A stretch of DNA of 6,755 bases from an uncultured Oscillospiraceae bacterium (GTDB taxonomy: Bacteria; Bacillota; Clostridia; Oscillospirales; Ruminococcaceae), in contig USFO01000084.1 of the NCBI GenBank assembly GCA_900553955.1, forward strand, positions 1-6,755, given 5' to 3'. The position numbers were made by a program, and so were the translations under genes. Below are positions 5,864 to 6,755 of this stretch, one piece after another; within the stretch, counting starts at the first letter, position 1, and every line of letters begins with the position of its first letter. The notes below the pieces were generated by a model. That model ran no database searches, was not told the origin of the DNA, and worked only from the letters and a program-made list of their open reading frames with translations.

Positions 5864-6051
5864 AATCAAAACCCCTTCCCACTAACGCCGTTTTTCGGCG
5901 GCAAAGACACGAAAAGGCACCCCTGCGCCTAAGACGCAGAGCTGCCTTCCTTTTTGTTTTTCCGATTCAGATGCAGACGGATGGGACTTATGGGCGCACA
6001 ATTGCCGTCGTCAGATTCCATGTCCGTTCAATCCCTCCGTATCCGATCTTT
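5864..6051 (-). promoter_or_regulatory. long leader of the CNNM/CorC-type gene
   Basis: About 190 nt of leader lie between the predicted transcription start (near 6051) and the TTG start. In transcript order it holds an SD-like GGAGGG (6038-6033), then a 30-codon frame from ATG 6021 to TAG 5929, then the hairpin described at 5914-5948, then a small GCCG/CGGC hairpin around a run of five A just before the gene's SD. ACGGA plus GGG can also pair with CCC plus TCCGT about 50 nt downstream. I do not recognise a known Mg2+ or Mn2+ riboswitch consensus. The layout (short frame, then hairpin, then SD) could serve attenuation, which is speculative. Confidence 0.35.
5914..5961 (+). terminator. terminator-shaped hairpin, plus strand, inside the CNNM/CorC leader
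   Basis: AAGGCA/TGCCTT (5914-5919 with 5943-5948) encloses CTGCG/CGCAG (5923-5927 with 5935-5939). On the plus strand it is followed by CC and TTTTTGTTTTT (5951-5961). Shape and T-tract are those of a rightward intrinsic terminator, but there is no plus-strand gene to its left, only the antisense of the CNNM/CorC gene. It may shield the T-box promoter region from antisense read-through. On the minus strand the hairpin is followed only by a mixed TTTTCGTGTCTTT, so it would be a weak attenuator for the CNNM/CorC gene. Confidence 0.5.
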
Positions 6052-6057
6052 TTGCTC

Positions 6058-6086
6058 ATTATAGCAACTTTCCCACTTCTCGTCAA
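6058..6086 (-). promoter_or_regulatory. strong sigma-A promoter for the CNNM/CorC-type gene
   Basis: On the minus strand TTGACG (6086-6081) is followed after exactly 17 nt by a perfect TATAAT (6063-6058), preceded by TGC, which gives an extended -10. Eleven of twelve hexamer bases match the consensus. Predicted transcription starts near 6051. It points away from the T-box promoter at 6133-6161, and the two promoters form a compact divergent unit with about 47 bp between their -35 elements. Confidence 0.85.
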
Positions 6087-6132
6087 GAAAGTCCCTCTCT
6101 TCCCCGCCGCGCAAAAATTGCAAAACCGGGTC

Positions 6133-6161
6133 TTGACAACGGAAGGACGGTTTGCTAAACT
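6133..6161 (+). promoter_or_regulatory. sigma-A promoter of the T-box leader
   Basis: A perfect TTGACA (6133-6138) is followed after 17 nt by TAAACT (6156-6161, four of six consensus bases). Predicted transcription starts near 6168, just ahead of the T-box stem I sequence, so it should be the promoter of the T-box transcript and the acyl-CoA synthetase gene. Confidence 0.87.
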
Positions 6162-6167
6162 ATGCTC

Positions 6168-6478
6168 AACTTCATACATCGGCTGTGAAGAGAAGGAGTA
6201 CCCGGTTGATCCGAAGCAAAGAGAGAGGCGGACGGTGGAAGCGCCTCGTGAGGAGACCGGCGAAGTAGTCTCGGAGCTTCGCCCCGAAAGGCTTACGTCC
6301 AAGTAGGCGGCGACGGATTCCCCACGTTAAAAGGGAGAGGCATCGGCGTTTTTCTCTGTTTTTCAAAAATGCGCCCGTGCCGGTTGAGAGCGCGGCTGTA
6401 TTTATCTATCTGTACAGCGCGAATTTAGGTGGTAACGCGAAAGACCTTCGTCCTAATTTAGGGACGGAGGTCTTTTTT
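6168..6478 (+). promoter_or_regulatory. T-box riboswitch upstream of an acyl-CoA synthetase gene
   Basis: A cis-acting RNA that binds an uncharged tRNA and then allows read-through of a terminator. Stem I has AGTA (6197-6200) opposite GAA (6262-6264), the loop E pair of the specifier loop, closed above by CCGGT/ACCGG (6202-6206 with 6256-6260). It also has the distal GAGAG (6221-6225) and an apical stem AGGCG/CGCCT (6226-6230 with 6242-6246) around GGTGGAAG. Stem IIA/B is seen as CCCC-ACGTTAAAA-GGG (6320-6335). An extra helix ATCGGC/GCCGGT (6342-6347 with 6379-6384) precedes stem III (6391-6421). The T-box proper is AGGTGGTAACGCG (6427-6439). TTAGG/CCTAA (6425-6429 with 6452-6456) builds the antiterminator. 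TGGT (6430-6433) implies a tRNA ending ACCA. The specifier register is ambiguous: GTA, TAG or GTC follow GAA. Confidence 0.94.
6440..6478 (+). terminator. regulated intrinsic terminator of the T-box
   Basis: A long stem pairs AAAGACCTTCGTCC (6440-6453) with GGACGGAGGTCTTT (6462-6475), with one G-T pair. The loop is AT-rich, and the run of six Ts spans 6473-6478. Its 5' strand contains CC of the CCTAA segment needed by the antiterminator, so the two folds exclude each other, as expected for T-box control. Confidence 0.93.
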
Positions 6479-6552
6479 CATCCCCGGCAGCTCTCCGGTC
6501 TCCATCAGCCCGATTGTTTCTCACTCATCCATGCGTCAGGAGGAAAAAAATC

Positions 6553-6755
6553 ATGCTGTTGTCCAAACTGCTTTCCCGCACGACCTTCGATTCGTATGCG
6601 GACTTCAAAAAGAACTATGAGCTGCGCGTCCCCGCCCGCTTCAATTTTGCGCGCGACGTGGTGGACGCCTGGGCGGAGGCCGATCCCCAGAAGCGCGCGC
6701 TGGTCTGGCTCAATGACCGCGGCGAGCGCCGGGAATTCACCTTTGCGGAGATCTC
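6553..6755 (+). CDS. AMP-forming acyl-CoA synthetase, N-terminal part (runs off the window)
   Basis: The frame is open from ATG 6553 to the edge: 67 full codons and part of the next. The SD AGGAGG (6538-6543) is 9 nt upstream. The visible protein begins MLLSKLLSRTTFDSYADF and contains RFNFARDVVDAWAEADPQK (29-47) and RALVWLNDRGERREFTFAEIS. This F-N-F-A-x-D-V-V-D-x-W-A...P-x-K-R-A-L-V-W...FTF pattern is the N-terminus of acetyl- or medium-chain acyl-CoA synthetases, which activate a carboxylic acid with ATP to the acyl-AMP and then the CoA thioester. The AMP-binding P-loop and catalytic Lys lie outside the window, so substrate and integrity cannot be judged. Codon use is GC-rich. Expression should depend on the T-box terminator upstream. 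Confidence 0.88.
   Translation, partial: MLLSKLLSRTTFDSYADFKKNYELRVPARFNFARDVVDAWAEADPQKRALVWLNDRGERREFTFAEI

Noticed and set aside
4613..5932. Very long open frame on the plus strand opposite the CNNM/CorC-type gene
   Set aside because: It is an antisense shadow: His/Gln/Val/Arg-rich composition with no recognisable domain, lying exactly over a well-conserved gene on the other strand. Its start has no proper SD.
5845..6306. Plus-strand frame through the CNNM/CorC leader and T-box stem I
   Set aside because: The region is occupied by two divergent promoters and a structured riboswitch. The predicted protein is low-complexity Arg/Pro-rich.

Overview
This window looks like chromosomal DNA of an endospore-forming Clostridia-type Firmicute, perhaps of the Oscillospiraceae/Ruminococcaceae kind. 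The evidence is an unmistakable forespore sigma factor SigG, a YlmC/YmxH sporulation protein, A-tracts after AGGAGG-type ribosome binding sites, good sigma-A promoters and a T-box riboswitch. The lineage is inferred from gene content only. There is no rRNA, tRNA, CRISPR array, transposase or integrase.

Left part (1-896): a minus-strand gene leaves the window with only its first codons (ATG-TCC-GTA) visible. It has a perfect SD, a roughly 120-nt structured leader and an extended -10 promoter, an arrangement that suggests a ribosomal protein gene (S2/rpsB is the best guess). Next comes ylmC (minus strand). A 257-bp divergent region follows, with a repeated element that runs into a candidate forespore promoter for sigG.

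Middle part: sigG and pcp (pyrrolidone-carboxylate peptidase) lie in tandem 49 bp apart and are probably cotranscribed. After pcp the base composition drops sharply. A visibly AT-rich block of about 2.2 kb (roughly 2355-4560) carries two secreted-protein genes: an M23 (LytM-type) peptidase with a signal peptide, and a lipoprotein of unknown function. This looks like an accessory insertion between conserved, more GC-rich genes.

Right part: a very strong 18-bp terminator separates the lipoprotein from a convergent CNNM/CorC-type (DUF21-CBS-CorC_HlyC) membrane protein on the minus strand. That gene has a TTG start, a consensus promoter and a leader of about 190 nt containing hairpins. Divergent from it is a complete T-box riboswitch (promoter, stem I, stem IIA/B, stem III, antiterminator, terminator). 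It controls a gene whose N-terminus matches AMP-forming acyl-CoA synthetases, which runs off the right edge. A tRNA-sensing switch on an acyl-CoA synthetase is the most unusual regulatory pairing here. Its specifier codon cannot be read cleanly: the canonical register gives UAG and neighbouring registers give Val codons.
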